Source: Spirochaetia bacterium 38H-sp
GTDB lineage: Bacteria; Spirochaetota; Spirochaetia; Winmispirales; Winmispiraceae
Direction: 5' to 3'
DNA: 64,000 bases
Assembly (NCBI GenBank): GCA_039023545.1
Contig: JBCHKQ010000002.1
Location: forward strand, 434,001-498,000
Shown: positions 54,572-63,529 of the stretch, piece by piece
How the letters are laid out: each line of letters starts with the position of its first letter
How positions within the stretch are numbered: the first letter of the stretch is position 1
Notes under the pieces: model-generated
What the model saw: the letters and a program-made list of their open reading frames with translations, nothing else
The model's database searches: none
What the model was told of the DNA's origin: nothing
Made by a program: the position numbers and the translations under genes

Positions 54572-55960
54572 TCAGAAATGAATAGCCCAACCCTCAGCCA
54601 TACGCGCAGCTTCCATAACAGCCTCTGACAACGTAGGATGAGCATGAACCATCTCAGCTACATCAGAAAGAAGAAGCTCACTCTTTTTTGCAAGAAGCAA
54701 CTCATGCACAAGCTCAGTAGCATCGGGACCCACTATATGTGCACCAAGAATCTCACTGGTATCATCATCAAAAACAAGCTTTACAAACCCCTCCACATCA
54801 GAAATAGCAACAGCTTTACCAACCCCGCGGAAAGGGAAAACAACAGAAGAAGCACTTATTCCCTGCCTTTTTGCCTCATCCGTAGTAAGACCAAAACCGG
54901 CAACCTGAGGCTCACAATACACAGCATAAGGAATCTCATCTGCAGCAAGAAGTTTTTCGTGAGCCTTCCCGGCAATATGAGAGACAGCGATCTCTCCCTC
55001 CTTGGAAGCAACATGGGCAAGAAGCGGAGAAGAAATAACATCACCTATAGCATAAACAGAATCGCAAGAAGTCTTATAATAATCACCAACTCTGACAAAG
55101 CCTTTTTCATCAAGCTCAACACCAATTTTATCAAGCCCAAGGCCAGAAGTATTGGGACGCCTACCTACGGAAACAAGAAGTCTCTCTGCAGAAAGCTCTT
55201 TCTTACCCTCAGAGGACTCAACAGAAAGAACAACCCCTTCTCCTGAGCAGTCAAGAGATAATGCCCTGGTAGAAGTCATAAACTCCACACCCCTCTTACC
55301 AAGCTCTTTGACAACATGTGCAGAAACCTCAGAATCCGTAAAAGGTAGTACCCTGTCAAGCATCTCTACAACAGTAACCTTGACACCAAAGGAACTCATA
55401 ATATAAGCAAACTCCATCCCTATAGCTCCGGCACCAAGAATAAGCATAGTCTCGGGAAGAGAATCGGACATAATTGCATCATCAGAAGAAAAAACCTTTT
55501 TACCGTCAGGCTCAAATCCGGGAATGAGCACAGGAGAAGAACCCGTTGCAATAATAATCTTATCCGCAGTATAAGATTTGCCATCAACATCAACCGTATG
55601 AGCATCGGAAAACACAGCACTCCCTGTTATAACATCTACCTTATTCTTTTTAAGAAGATACTCAACGCCCTTATTAAGCCTCATTGCAACCTTGCGAGAA
55701 TAATCAAAAACCTTTTTATAATCAAAACCTGAGGTATCAACAGAAACCCCTATAGAAGAAAGCTCCGACACAGCAGAACCATAAAGCCCTGCCATATGAA
55801 TAAGTGCCTTAGAAGGAATACATCCTTTATTGAGACATACTCCACCAACTTTATCCTTCTCTACAACAGCAGCCTTCAAACCAAGCTGAGAAGCCCTTAT
55901 TGCAGCAACATAGCCGCCAGGCCCAGCACCTATGACAAGAACATCATACATATACGACAT
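54572..55960 (-). CDS. lpdA: dihydrolipoyl dehydrogenase
   Basis: 462 aa from ATG 55960, behind AGGAGGGTTT. FAD site DVLVIGAGPGGYVAAIRA, redox disulfide GGVCLNKGCIPSKAL, NAD site LILGAGAIGMEFAYIMSSFG, and the C-terminal catalytic pair in VHAHPTLSEAVMEAA. It reoxidises lipoamide of 2-oxoacid dehydrogenase or glycine-cleavage complexes. No E1/E2 or gcv gene is in this window, so its partner complex cannot be named. Confidence 0.96.
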   Translation of the reverse strand: MSYMYDVLVIGAGPGGYVAAIRASQLGLKAAVVEKDKVGGVCLNKGCIPSKALIHMAGLYGSAVSELSSIGVSVDTSGFDYKKVFDYSRKVAMRLNKGVEYLLKKNKVDVITGSAVFSDAHTVDVDGKSYTADKIIIATGSSPVLIPGFEPDGKKVFSSDDAIMSDSLPETMLILGAGAIGMEFAYIMSSFGVKVTVVEMLDRVLPFTDSEVSAHVVKELGKRGVEFMTSTRALSLDCSGEGVVLSVESSEGKKELSAERLLVSVGRRPNTSGLGLDKIGVELDEKGFVRVGDYYKTSCDSVYAIGDVISSPLLAHVASKEGEIAVSHIAGKAHEKLLAADEIPYAVYCEPQVAGFGLTTDEAKRQGISASSVVFPFRGVGKAVAISDVEGFVKLVFDDDTSEILGAHIVGPDATELVHELLLAKKSELLLSDVAEMVHAHPTLSEAVMEAARMAEGWAIHF

Positions 55961-56070
55961 AAACCCTCCTAAAATAAAAACAACAATCAAAAAATACTAA
56001 ATACAGCAACACTCAGCAAGCAAAGCACAAAAAAACAATCGCAGAAAACCAAACAATAATATAAAAGATA

Positions 56071-57039
56071 TCAACTACAAAGACCTGCAAGCTCCAGGCT
56101 TTTTTCCCATAGTTCTATTGCAGCATCACGATCAACAGCCGGTGGGGCAGGTTCTTCCAATGTAGTGTAGTTAAAGAATTTTCCATTTATATTGACAACA
56201 TCAGGGGAAACACCGAGATAATACAGAGCTTCTGCTGACAACTCAGGAGAAGAAGAAAATCTGTCGATAAAATTGCGCTTATACCACTTATAAAACCTGC
56301 TATTTCCATGTCCAGAGTTGGTAACAACCATACCGGGGTGCATAGCATTTATAACAACAGAAGAACCCTCAAAATATTCTGCAAATATCAACATGGACAA
56401 AAGTTGAGCTGTTTTTGCAGCCCCATAAGCCTTAAGACCGCTATACCTTCTCTTTTCCCAGAAAAGGTCATCCATGTCCAACCCCCATGGAGCAAACCTA
56501 TGCCCCTCCGAGCTTACAAAAATTATCCTGCAATCTCCCTGTTCTCTCAGCCTTTCCTTTAAAATAAAATTGATGATAAAAGAAGAGAGATAATTGACAA
56601 CAAAGGTTGTCTCCATATTATCCTGAGTCATAGCCTTTTTTTCTAGAAACAGCCCTGCGTTGTGTATAAGGACATCTATTCTCTTAAGCTTGGCAAGCTC
56701 CTCTGCTGCATTACGCACATCATCCAAAACACTCTGGTCGGATACAATATAATCCACAGAAACATTATAAGTCTCTTCTATATATTTTTTAAGCTCTGCT
56801 GATTTTTGCTCATTACGATTGACAGCCACTATATTTGCACCCATTTGAGCATATTTTATGGCTGTATAATAGCCTATTCCGGAAGTTGCACCAGTTATTA
56901 CAACAGTTCTACCAATAAAATCCCCCTCATAGACATCCGGTTTCTTAAAACTGTTTCTTACCATATTTACGATATTGGACACCTTATATCTTGGCCAATA
57001 TCTTAGCAATCTGCTTTTTTTATTTTTTTCTGACAACAT
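56071..57039 (-). CDS. short-chain dehydrogenase/reductase (retinol-dehydrogenase-like)
   Basis: 322 aa. Coenzyme motif VVITGATSGIGYYTA, NAG in VLIHNAGL, catalytic Ser in IIFVSSEGHRF and YxxxK in AYGAAKTAQL. A ~45-residue N-terminal basic extension and a ~60-residue tail resemble the retinol dehydrogenase/WWOX branch. Substrate unknown. No partner gene is obvious; the downstream gene starts elsewhere. Confidence 0.88.
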   Translation of the reverse strand: MLSEKNKKSRLLRYWPRYKVSNIVNMVRNSFKKPDVYEGDFIGRTVVITGATSGIGYYTAIKYAQMGANIVAVNRNEQKSAELKKYIEETYNVSVDYIVSDQSVLDDVRNAAEELAKLKRIDVLIHNAGLFLEKKAMTQDNMETTFVVNYLSSFIINFILKERLREQGDCRIIFVSSEGHRFAPWGLDMDDLFWEKRRYSGLKAYGAAKTAQLLSMLIFAEYFEGSSVVINAMHPGMVVTNSGHGNSRFYKWYKRNFIDRFSSSPELSAEALYYLGVSPDVVNINGKFFNYTTLEEPAPPAVDRDAAIELWEKSLELAGLCS

Positions 57040-57095
57040 ATACTCCTCAACCCAAAGGATTGTTTATCAAAGAGAATCTTATGCTATAAGCTGTC

Positions 57096-57308
57096 TCAGA
57101 AAAGATATACACTTACTGACAAAATCCCATGTATCAATGCAAAAATCACAGTCGTAACAGCAAAGCCCTTGTGAATTCTATAAAACCCTTTTATACGCTT
57201 TTTGTTTAAACCTATAATTGCAGTGATGATAAGAAGGAAAAAAGTGATAAGTCCAAGCCAGAAAATAAGCGGCTTACCAAGAATAGAAAAAAAAGCTATC
57301 TTTGTCAC
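57096..57308 (-). CDS. small two-helix membrane protein, partner of the cytochrome b5-like protein
   Basis: 70 aa from GTG 57308 behind GGAGAG, 1 nt after the upstream stop. Two hydrophobic helices (IFWLGLITFFLLIITAIIGL, FAVTTVIFALIHGIL) with His residues in RIHKGF and ALIHG on one side, a spacing that could hold a haem within the membrane as in ferric-reductase-like cytochromes. The family is not certain. Translational coupling makes a membrane electron carrier for the b5 domain plausible. Confidence 0.68.
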   Translation of the reverse strand: MTKIAFFSILGKPLIFWLGLITFFLLIITAIIGLNKKRIKGFYRIHKGFAVTTVIFALIHGILSVSVYLF

Positions 57309-57309
57309 A

Positions 57310-57696
57310 CTACTCTCCTGTCTTAAGATATCCTATTAGATAGTTCTCCAGCAGTTTTCTTGCTCTATCAGAATGTGGTGTTCCCGACCCCATAGGCCGC
57401 TCTTCAAAAAGTCTTGTGGCATCTTTACCGCAACCCTGAAGTATGGCCTTGCCTCCGGGGTGCATATTTACAAACTCCGTAAGATCGTAAACCTTATCGT
57501 CTATAACCAGCCAACACTCACCTGCATCCGCATGTTGTTTTACTTCCTCCATAGTATAATAGGAAAGAGGTTTTTCCACAGTTGCAGTCTCTTTAGAATC
57601 TGCTTGTATAGACTTCTTTTCCTGAGCACCTAGGGCAAAAGAAAAGAATGTACTCAAAAAGAACAATATAGCAATCAAATATATTTTTGTTTTCAT
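57310..57696 (-). CDS. exported cytochrome b5-like haem protein
   Basis: 128 aa from ATG 57696 (CAGGAGTGATTTT upstream). A signal peptide (about 1-24, ending SFALGAQ) precedes a cytochrome b5 domain: SYYTMEEVKQHADAGECWLV, VYDLTEFVNMHPGG (first haem His) and second His in GTPHSDRARKLLENYLIGYL. It would sit in the periplasm and pass electrons with the small membrane protein encoded directly after it. Exported single-domain b5 proteins are uncommon in bacteria. Confidence 0.85.
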   Translation of the reverse strand: MKTKIYLIAILFFLSTFFSFALGAQEKKSIQADSKETATVEKPLSYYTMEEVKQHADAGECWLVIDDKVYDLTEFVNMHPGGKAILQGCGKDATRLFEERPMGSGTPHSDRARKLLENYLIGYLKTGE

Positions 57697-57792
57697 AAAA
57701 TCACTCCTGGAATTAATATTATACAAAATCAGTCATAAATCAAGAAAAATAAAGTCAGGACAAGAAAAGATAGTGCAAGAAAAAATTTTATA

Positions 57793-57876
57793 CCGAACGT
57801 CGGACATCCTCCCTGCGTAGCTTGCAATTATGCCGCCGGAGGCAGCACTGACCGCGCAAGCGGGCTGTGCGTTCGG
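57793..57876. repeat. variable-stem palindromic element, nested inverted pair
   Basis: Box A CCGAACG 57793-57799 followed by CGGACATCCTCCCTGC; right unit box B complement with extra bases 57831-57845, imperfect stem 57846-57869, box A complement CGTTCGG 57870-57876 then TATAAA. The stretch TCCTCCTGCCTGC at 57893-57905 looks like the displaced box B of the left unit, as if the right unit had inserted into it. It lies in the divergent region before the MFS gene. Confidence 0.68.
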
Positions 57877-57991
57877 TATAAAACAAGCGTAGTCCTCCTG
57901 CCTGCAAAAAAAGGTGAATCTAATGGATATAATTGACCTCCGGCCGATAATATGTTTATCTATTTTACATCTTTAAAATAGAGGAGAAATA

Positions 57992-59158
57992 ATGGGAATC
58001 AATCGCTATTTATATGTCATAGGCGGGATTTTAATATACATGTGTGTAGGAAGCATATACTCATGGAGTGTTTTTAGAAATCCTCTGGAAGAGCTGCTTG
58101 GTATAGGTTCTTTTGTAAGCGGGCTTCCTTATATGCTTTTTTTGTTGTTTTTTTCTCTGTCCATGCCCCTAGCAGGACGCTATATAAAAAAGCTGGGTGC
58201 TACTTTATCCGTAATGATTGGTAATGTATTGTTCCTAACAGGTTTTCTTCTAGCAGGTATATCGGGTAATATTGTTTTTATAACTATCGGTTATGGTTTG
58301 ATATCGGGTATTGGCGTAGGTGTCATATACGGAGTGCCTATTGCTGTCGTATCCGGCTGGTTTCCAGAGAAAAAGGGACTTGTCATGGGGCTTACTCTTG
58401 CAGGTTTTGGGCTTTCTCCTTTTGTAACCGCTCCCTTTGCAAGGTATCTTATAGATTTGTTTGGTCCTATTAGGTCTTTTTCTATACTTGGTGTTGTATT
58501 TTTTATTACTATATTTATTTTTTCTCTTCTTATGAGGTTTGCTGACGGAGAGGGGGAAAGTACAAAGACTTCTCATAATGATTCTCTTTTTGCTGATAAA
58601 AGGTTCTACGGATTGTGGATAAGCTATCTTATAGGTACTACTGCTGGTCTTATGGCCATTGGTATGACCAGTCCTTTTGCACAGGAAATAATAGGTATGG
58701 ATGGGGATACTGCTGCTGTTATGGTTTCTGTTCTCGCTATTTTTAATGCATTGGGACGTCCTCTTTTTGGTATGCTGACTGATAAAATAAAGCCTTTTAA
58801 GGTTATTGTTATTTCTTTTTTGCTTATTATTGCGGCATCCGCTATGGGGTTGTGGCTTTCTGAGGGAATGTCTGTTTTGTTCTTTGTTGTTTTTGCTTCT
58901 TTGTGGCTATCTCTTGGCGGTTGGCTGGCTATTGCACCTGCTGCTACGTCCTTCATATTCGGTCATGAGAGGTTCTCTGCCAATTATGGTATCATGTTTG
59001 TTGCTTATGGTATGGGTGCGGTTGTTGGTACGTCAATTTCCGGACAGATTAAGGATATGTTGGGTTCATACGAGCTTGCTTTTTATCCTGTTATAGGTCT
59101 TACTCTGATTGGTCTCCTTGTTGCTTTTCTTACACTCAGAGAGAAAACGGCTGCTTAG
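57992..59158 (+). CDS. MFS transporter, oxalate/formate antiporter (OFA) type
   Basis: 388 aa, twelve helices. IGGILIYMCVGSIYSWSVFRNPL, SGIGVGVIYGVPIAVVSGWFPEKKG and MGLTLAGFGLSPFVTAPF are OFA-family hallmarks; GRPLFGMLTDKI is the MFS loop of the second half. Members exchange small carboxylates such as oxalate, formate or lactate; the substrate cannot be read here. AGAGGAGAAATA precedes the ATG. Confidence 0.9.
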   Translation: MGINRYLYVIGGILIYMCVGSIYSWSVFRNPLEELLGIGSFVSGLPYMLFLLFFSLSMPLAGRYIKKLGATLSVMIGNVLFLTGFLLAGISGNIVFITIGYGLISGIGVGVIYGVPIAVVSGWFPEKKGLVMGLTLAGFGLSPFVTAPFARYLIDLFGPIRSFSILGVVFFITIFIFSLLMRFADGEGESTKTSHNDSLFADKRFYGLWISYLIGTTAGLMAIGMTSPFAQEIIGMDGDTAAVMVSVLAIFNALGRPLFGMLTDKIKPFKVIVISFLLIIAASAMGLWLSEGMSVLFFVVFASLWLSLGGWLAIAPAATSFIFGHERFSANYGIMFVAYGMGAVVGTSISGQIKDMLGSYELAFYPVIGLTLIGLLVAFLTLREKTAA

Positions 59159-59187
59159 TGCTCTATTAGAATATTGCTTGCCAAAAA

Positions 59188-59226
59188 GGGCTGCCGCACA
59201 GGGTGACGGCAACCCGTTCGATATAA
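59188..59226. terminator. convergent hairpin with degenerate box A
   Basis: GGGCTGCCG (59188-59196) pairs with CGGCAACCC (59207-59215, one mismatch), then GTTCGATATAAT, a box A complement variant. It lies between the convergent MFS and copZ genes. A TGCCG-type core suggests it derives from the same repeat family. Confidence 0.65.
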
Positions 59227-59233
59227 TGTTGTT

Positions 59234-59431
59234 TTATAAAGATTTTACTGTGTAACCTGCGTCTTCTATAGCGTTTTTTATATCTCTGTCGCTGATTGTG
59301 TCACTGGCTTTTACTGTTGCTTTTCCTATTTCTACGTTAACGACTTCTAGACCCAATGAGCTAAGAGCTTGTTTTATGTGCATTACACAGTGTTGACAGG
59401 ACATGCCGTCTATTGTGATTGTCTTTTCCAT
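59234..59431 (-). CDS. copZ: copper chaperone CopZ
   Basis: 65 aa heavy-metal-associated domain with MTC-type copper site GMSCQHCVMHIKQAL and the pattern VVNVEIGKATVKA. It carries Cu(I) to CopA or CsoR. Third gene of csoR-copA-copZ, 13 nt after copA. TCCGTGTTAG upstream on the complement gives a GGAGG-like site (GAGGAATCC). Confidence 0.94.
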   Translation of the reverse strand: MEKTITIDGMSCQHCVMHIKQALSSLGLEVVNVEIGKATVKASDTISDRDIKNAIEDAGYTVKSL

Positions 59432-59444
59432 GGATTCCTCCGTG

Positions 59445-61922
59445 TTAGTTGGTTTTGTCCGCCTCAGGGCGGAAAAATTTTAATCTCAGTGCGTTGCTTA
59501 CTACCGACACTGAGCTAAATGCCATAGCAAGTGCTGCTATCATAGGGTTGAGCAAGAAGCCGCCAAGTGCGTATAAAACGCCGGCTGCTATGGGTATACC
59601 AAGGGTATTGTATGCAAATGCCCAAAACAGGTTCTGCTTGATGTTTCTTATTGTTGCACGGGATAGTTCTATTGCTCTGACTACGTCTAAGAGGCTGTTT
59701 CTTATGAGGACTATGTCAGCTGATTCCATCGCAACGTCTGTTCCAGAGCCTATGGCTATGCCTGCATCCGCTTGGGCCAGGGCTGGTGCGTCATTGATTC
59801 CGTCTCCAACCATGCCTACAAGCCTTCCGTCTTTTTGCAATTTTTTTACTTGATTTGCTTTGTCCTGTGGCAGAACTTCTGCCATGACCAAGTCTATTCT
59901 GACTTGTTTTGCTATTGCTTCTGCTGTTTTCCTGTTATCTCCGGTTATCATTGCTGTTTTTATACCTTTTTTGTGCAAAAGTTCTATTGCTTTTGCACTG
60001 TCCACTTTGAGTGTATCTGCAACAGCTATTATGCCTGCAAATTGTCCATCAATTGCAATAAGTATTGGCGTTTTCCCCTGTTCTGCCAGAGTAGAGAAAT
60101 TGTCCTCGGCCTTTCTACTGTATCCTGATATGCCTTTCTCATGGAGAAGTTTATCGTTTCCTATTATGACAGTATTATTGTCTACCACCGCCTCTATCCC
60201 CCTGCCAGGTAGTGCGAAAAATTGTGTGACTTCTGCCAGCTTGAGCGATTTCTTTTCTGCTTCCTCTATTATTGATTCTCCCAAAGGATGTTCTGACGCC
60301 TTTTCTGCGCTTGCCGCAAGAGACAAAAGCTGAGTTTCCAGAAATCCCTCTTCTGCGATTATATCCGTTACAATGGGTTTTCCTTCTGTAAGTGTTCCTG
60401 TTTTATCAAATACTATTGTATCCAACTTACCAAGTACCTCAAGTGCTCCGCCACTTTTTATAAGCACTCCGTTTTCCGCTCCTTTGCCCGTACCAACCAT
60501 TATTGCCGTTGGTGTTGCAAGACCCAAAGCACACGGACAGGCTATCACCAGAACAGATATGAATATGGTAAGAGAAAAAAGTGCATTTCCCCCCACAATA
60601 TACCAGATGATGGCTGACAGTACTGCTATTGCTATAACAACAGGCACAAAAACTCCTGCAACTATGTCTGCAAGCCTTGCAATGGGTGCTTTGCTTGCCT
60701 GTGCATCTTCCACAAGTTTTATTATCTGAGACAGCACAGTATCTTTGCCCACTCTGCTTGCTTTTACCCTTAACATGCCGTTCTTGTTAACCGTACCACC
60801 TACCACCTCATCTCCTACTTGTTTTGATACAGGAATACTTTCTCCTGTGAGCATGGACTGGTCTACAGAACTTAGGCCATCTACGACAATACCGTCTACC
60901 GGTATTTTCTCTCCAGGTCGAACGATAAAAATATCCCCAACCTCCACTTCTTCTACAGGTATCTCTATTTCTTGTCCGTCGTGTATAACATGTGCAACCT
61001 TAGGTCTTAGTCCCATAAGCTTCTTGATGGCATCGGAGGTTTTATTTTTAGCCAGGGTCTCAAGATATTTTCCCATCATTATGAGAGTGATTATTACAGC
61101 AGCTGTCTCAAAGTACAAATCTCCGACATATTGCGTATTTCCCATAGCTATCATTATTGTAGCAAACAAGCCATAGATAATTGCAGAGCTTGTTCCTATA
61201 GCAATAAGGCTGTCCATATTGGGCGCTCCTTTTAAAAGAGCCTTAAATCCAACAGTATAAAACTTATAACCTGCAATAACAGAGGGTATGACAAGCAAAA
61301 GCTGTATCAGAGCAAAACCCAAAGGATTATGAGAAGGAGATATTATCTCAGGAAACTTGAGCCCAAGCATGTGTCCCATAGCAATTATAAGAAGGGGCAA
61401 AGCAAATATGGCAGAAACAATCAGCCTTACACGCATTGCTCGCATTTCTTTTTCTTTTCTTTCTTTATCCTTATCCCTATTGTCGGATACATCCACATCA
61501 AGAGGCTTATAACCCGCATCACTTATGGCCTTTTTTATCACAGATAGCCTTGTCTCAGAAGGATTATATTTTATAAAAGCCTTCTCCGTAGTAAGATTAA
61601 CTGATATATAAGTTACACCGTCTACCTTCCCTACTGCTTTTTCTATACGGGCTACACACGAAGCACAAGTCATCCCCTCTATTGGTATACTTACCTCGCG
61701 TTCCGAAACGGGGTCATCCAATCCATATCCTGCTGATTCTACAACACTAAAAATTCTATCTTTATTGGCAACATTACTGTCGTATTCTACAACCAGCTTT
61801 TCCGTTGCAAAATTGACATTGGCAAACTTTATTCCATCCAGCTTGCTCAACTTCTTTTCTATAGTGTTGGCACAAGCCACACAGCTCATACCTTTTACCA
61901 AAAACTCTTTTTTCTCTACCAT
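59445..61922 (-). CDS. copA: copper-exporting P1B ATPase CopA
   Basis: 825 aa. Two N-terminal HMA domains with [14 protein letters not shown] and [14 protein letters not shown], eight helices, the Cu(I) gate [12 protein letters not shown], phosphorylation site [20 protein letters not shown] and [20 protein letters not shown]. The two C-terminal transport residues NAL and [15 protein letters not shown] are as in Cu(I) ATPases. It pumps Cu(I) from the cytoplasm. It starts 22 nt after csoR in the same operon. Confidence 0.97.
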   Translation of the reverse strand: MVEKKEFLVKGMSCVACANTIEKKLSKLDGIKFANVNFATEKLVVEYDSNVANKDRIFSVVESAGYGLDDPVSEREVSIPIEGMTCASCVARIEKAVGKVDGVTYISVNLTTEKAFIKYNPSETRLSVIKKAISDAGYKPLDVDVSDNRDKDKERKEKEMRAMRVRLIVSAIFALPLLIIAMGHMLGLKFPEIISPSHNPLGFALIQLLLVIPSVIAGYKFYTVGFKALLKGAPNMDSLIAIGTSSAIIYGLFATIMIAMGNTQYVGDLYFETAAVIITLIMMGKYLETLAKNKTSDAIKKLMGLRPKVAHVIHDGQEIEIPVEEVEVGDIFIVRPGEKIPVDGIVVDGLSSVDQSMLTGESIPVSKQVGDEVVGGTVNKNGMLRVKASRVGKDTVLSQIIKLVEDAQASKAPIARLADIVAGVFVPVVIAIAVLSAIIWYIVGGNALFSLTIFISVLVIACPCALGLATPTAIMVGTGKGAENGVLIKSGGALEVLGKLDTIVFDKTGTLTEGKPIVTDIIAEEGFLETQLLSLAASAEKASEHPLGESIIEEAEKKSLKLAEVTQFFALPGRGIEAVVDNNTVIIGNDKLLHEKGISGYSRKAEDNFSTLAEQGKTPILIAIDGQFAGIIAVADTLKVDSAKAIELLHKKGIKTAMITGDNRKTAEAIAKQVRIDLVMAEVLPQDKANQVKKLQKDGRLVGMVGDGINDAPALAQADAGIAIGSGTDVAMESADIVLIRNSLLDVVRAIELSRATIRNIKQNLFWAFAYNTLGIPIAAGVLYALGGFLLNPMIAALAMAFSSVSVVSNALRLKFFRPEADKTN

Positions 61923-61944
61923 ATCATACTCCTTGGCTACGGCT

Positions 61945-62253
61945 TTACTTTATCATCCTTCTTATAGTAGCAATAAGCTCGGGGATAACTCCTTCTTCTC
62001 CGCTCATTATTTGCTCCTTTACACAACTTCTTATATGTGCATCAAGAAGCAATGTAGAAACACCTGAAAGAGCAGCCCTTACAGAGGTAATCTGGTTGAG
62101 AATTCCATCGCAATAGACATCTTCTTCTATCATCTTCTTTATTCCTCTGATCTGACCTTCTATCCTGTTAAGCCTCTTTATAAGAGCATCTTTTGTCTCT
62201 TTATCATGATGAGCATGTCTTTCTTCTATACTACAACTTTGACAAGTTTCCAT
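61945..62253 (-). CDS. csoR: copper-sensing repressor CsoR
   Basis: 102 aa, all-helical CsoR/RcnR fold. The Cu(I) ligands are in place: Cys48 (VYCDG), His73 and Cys77 ([11 protein letters not shown]), with spacings of 25 and 4 identical to M. tuberculosis CsoR Cys36/His61/Cys65. An extra N-terminal CQSC and His-rich AHH segment is present. It should release DNA upon Cu(I) binding and derepress copA-copZ. Confidence 0.95.
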   Translation of the reverse strand: METCQSCSIEERHAHHDKETKDALIKRLNRIEGQIRGIKKMIEEDVYCDGILNQITSVRAALSGVSTLLLDAHIRSCVKEQIMSGEEGVIPELIATIRRMIK

Positions 62254-62270
62254 TTACTTCTCCTTAAAAA

Positions 62271-62319
62271 TATACCCCCTCCCCCTATACAAAATACTAT
62301 ATATAGCAAAATCTGTCAA
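62271..62319 (-). promoter_or_regulatory. csoR promoter and CsoR-type operator
   Basis: Minus strand TTGACA (62319-62314), 17-nt spacer, TATTTT (62296-62291). Directly behind, over the start site, 62271-62290 reads TATACCCCCT and CCCCCTATAC on +, two TACCC-type half-sites as used by CsoR. AAGGAGAAGTAA precedes the ATG. Confidence 0.8.
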
Positions 62320-62369
62320 ACATTATGATATGTTTTGTAAAAAAAAAGTTTATAAATTATGTAACATAT

Positions 62370-62386
62370 ATACCCCCTAGGGGTAT
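62370..62386. promoter_or_regulatory. CsoR-type operator before the SHOCT gene
   Basis: ATACCCCCTAGGGGTAT, a C-run/G-run near-palindrome flanked by TA, in the typical CsoR form. It is 47 nt before the ATG of the Met-rich protein and 80 nt from the copy in front of csoR. TATAAT at 62405-62410 is the likely -10 box. Confidence 0.82.
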
Positions 62387-62432
62387 TTTATAGTATATTT
62401 AAATTATAATCCATTAATAAGAGGAGAGACAT

Positions 62433-63077
62433 ATGAATAATTTAAAACTAAGAAAAATAGGCATAGTTATTGTGCTTGCTTTTCTTACACTAGCCCCTGT
62501 TATGGCAGATTCTGATCACGCCAATTTATCAGTAGGCAGCGTTTTACAGGAAATCATGCAAAAACAGGGTGTAAACAATGAAAAAGACATAGACATAGCC
62601 CATGTTCCGGAAGAACTTCTGGAAGAACTTGGAGATGCAGTTATGGAAGAATCCCATCCAGGCACAGCTCATGAGTTTATGGATACTATGATGGGTGGCG
62701 AAGGCTCTGAGTCCCTAAGACAGGCTCATATAAATATGGGATACAACTACCTGCTTTCTTTGACAAAAGGAACCGGTTCTTGGGGAATGATGGGACCATA
62801 TAATATGATGGGCACAGGAATGATGGGAGCGTGGGGAGGCTCTTCTTATACCCCTTTTTTTAGATACGGAGGCATAATTATGATGATTTTTGGTTTTCTA
62901 GTTATAGCAGGACTTATTGCATTGATAGTAATGTCAGTAAGACAGACAGGATTCTTTAGAAAGCTTTCTTCTACAGAAGATGATGAAAACCCCCTTGATA
63001 TTCTGGACAGAAGACTGGCAAGAGGAGAAATCACAGAAGAAGAATACGACAAACTAAGAAAAAAGCTTACAGACTAA
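62433..63077 (+). CDS. exported Met-rich protein with C-terminal SHOCT domain, CsoR-controlled
   Basis: 214 aa. Signal peptide (about 1-27, ending PVMADSD), a helical domain (residues 28-95), a Met/Gly loop (WGMMGPYNMMGTGMMGAWGG, 107-126), one transmembrane helix (IMMIFGFLVIAGLIALIVM) and a C-terminal SHOCT motif (LDRRLARGEITEEEYDKLRK). The methionines are a plausible Cu(I) site in the periplasm. GAGGAGAGACAT precedes the ATG. Its position behind a CsoR-type operator makes a copper-tolerance role likely; the exact function is unknown. Confidence 0.83.
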   Translation: MNNLKLRKIGIVIVLAFLTLAPVMADSDHANLSVGSVLQEIMQKQGVNNEKDIDIAHVPEELLEELGDAVMEESHPGTAHEFMDTMMGGEGSESLRQAHINMGYNYLLSLTKGTGSWGMMGPYNMMGTGMMGAWGGSSYTPFFRYGGIIMMIFGFLVIAGLIALIVMSVRQTGFFRKLSSTEDDENPLDILDRRLARGEITEEEYDKLRKKLTD

Positions 63078-63109
63078 ATTTTAGGGCGGGAAATAATCCG
63101 CCCTAAAAT
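63078..63109 (+). terminator. hairpin after the SHOCT gene
   Basis: Perfect 12-bp stem ATTTTAGGGCGG (63078-63089) with CCGCCCTAAAAT (63098-63109). The T-tract is short, so some read-through to the next small gene is likely. Confidence 0.65.
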
Positions 63110-63135
63110 CAGCTTACAATAACACGGAGGAAATC

Positions 63136-63375
63136 ATGGCAGGAATCATATCTAAGCTAAAAAAATGGGTAGACAAACTAGCAGAAGATAATAAAAAGAC
63201 CTTTGGAAACAACGCCACCCTGGACTGCTGTAATCTTCCAGGCAAAAAAGCAACAGAAAAAAGAACAGAGACAATGCCAGAAAGCAACTCCTATTATAGC
63301 ACGGCAGACGCAGAGCTAATCCAATATGAACAAGAATACAACAAAACAACAGAAAACCATAAAAGTAAACAATAG
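63136..63375 (+). CDS. small Cys-containing protein, unrecognised
   Basis: 79 aa with ACGGAGGAAATC before the ATG. A basic helical N terminus (SKLKKWVDKLAEDNKKTFG) leads to LDCCNLPGKK, a CC pair that could bind a soft metal, then a hydrophilic charged tail (EYNKTTENHKSKQ). No signal peptide or membrane helix. It follows the CsoR-controlled SHOCT gene at 58 nt and is probably part of the same metal response, which is an inference from position and the Cys pair. Confidence 0.65.
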   Translation: MAGIISKLKKWVDKLAEDNKKTFGNNATLDCCNLPGKKATEKRTETMPESNSYYSTADAELIQYEQEYNKTTENHKSKQ

Positions 63376-63470
63376 ATTATACAACAAGGCATACCACAAC
63401 GGTAGTAAACACCTTGCACTATAGAAATAGTTTACGCATCACTCCACAAAGTGACATCGTTATTTTTGTA

Positions 63471-63496
63471 GCGGCTGTGCAGCCGCTTTTTGTTGT
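63471..63496 (+). terminator. terminator
   Basis: Stem GCGGCT/AGCCGC (63471-63476, 63481-63486), loop GTGC, followed by TTTTTGTTG. The interval 63376-63529 holds nothing else that I can identify. Confidence 0.85.
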
Positions 63497-63529
63497 ACCC
63501 GACTAACACAGCTCAACAGAGAACAACTT

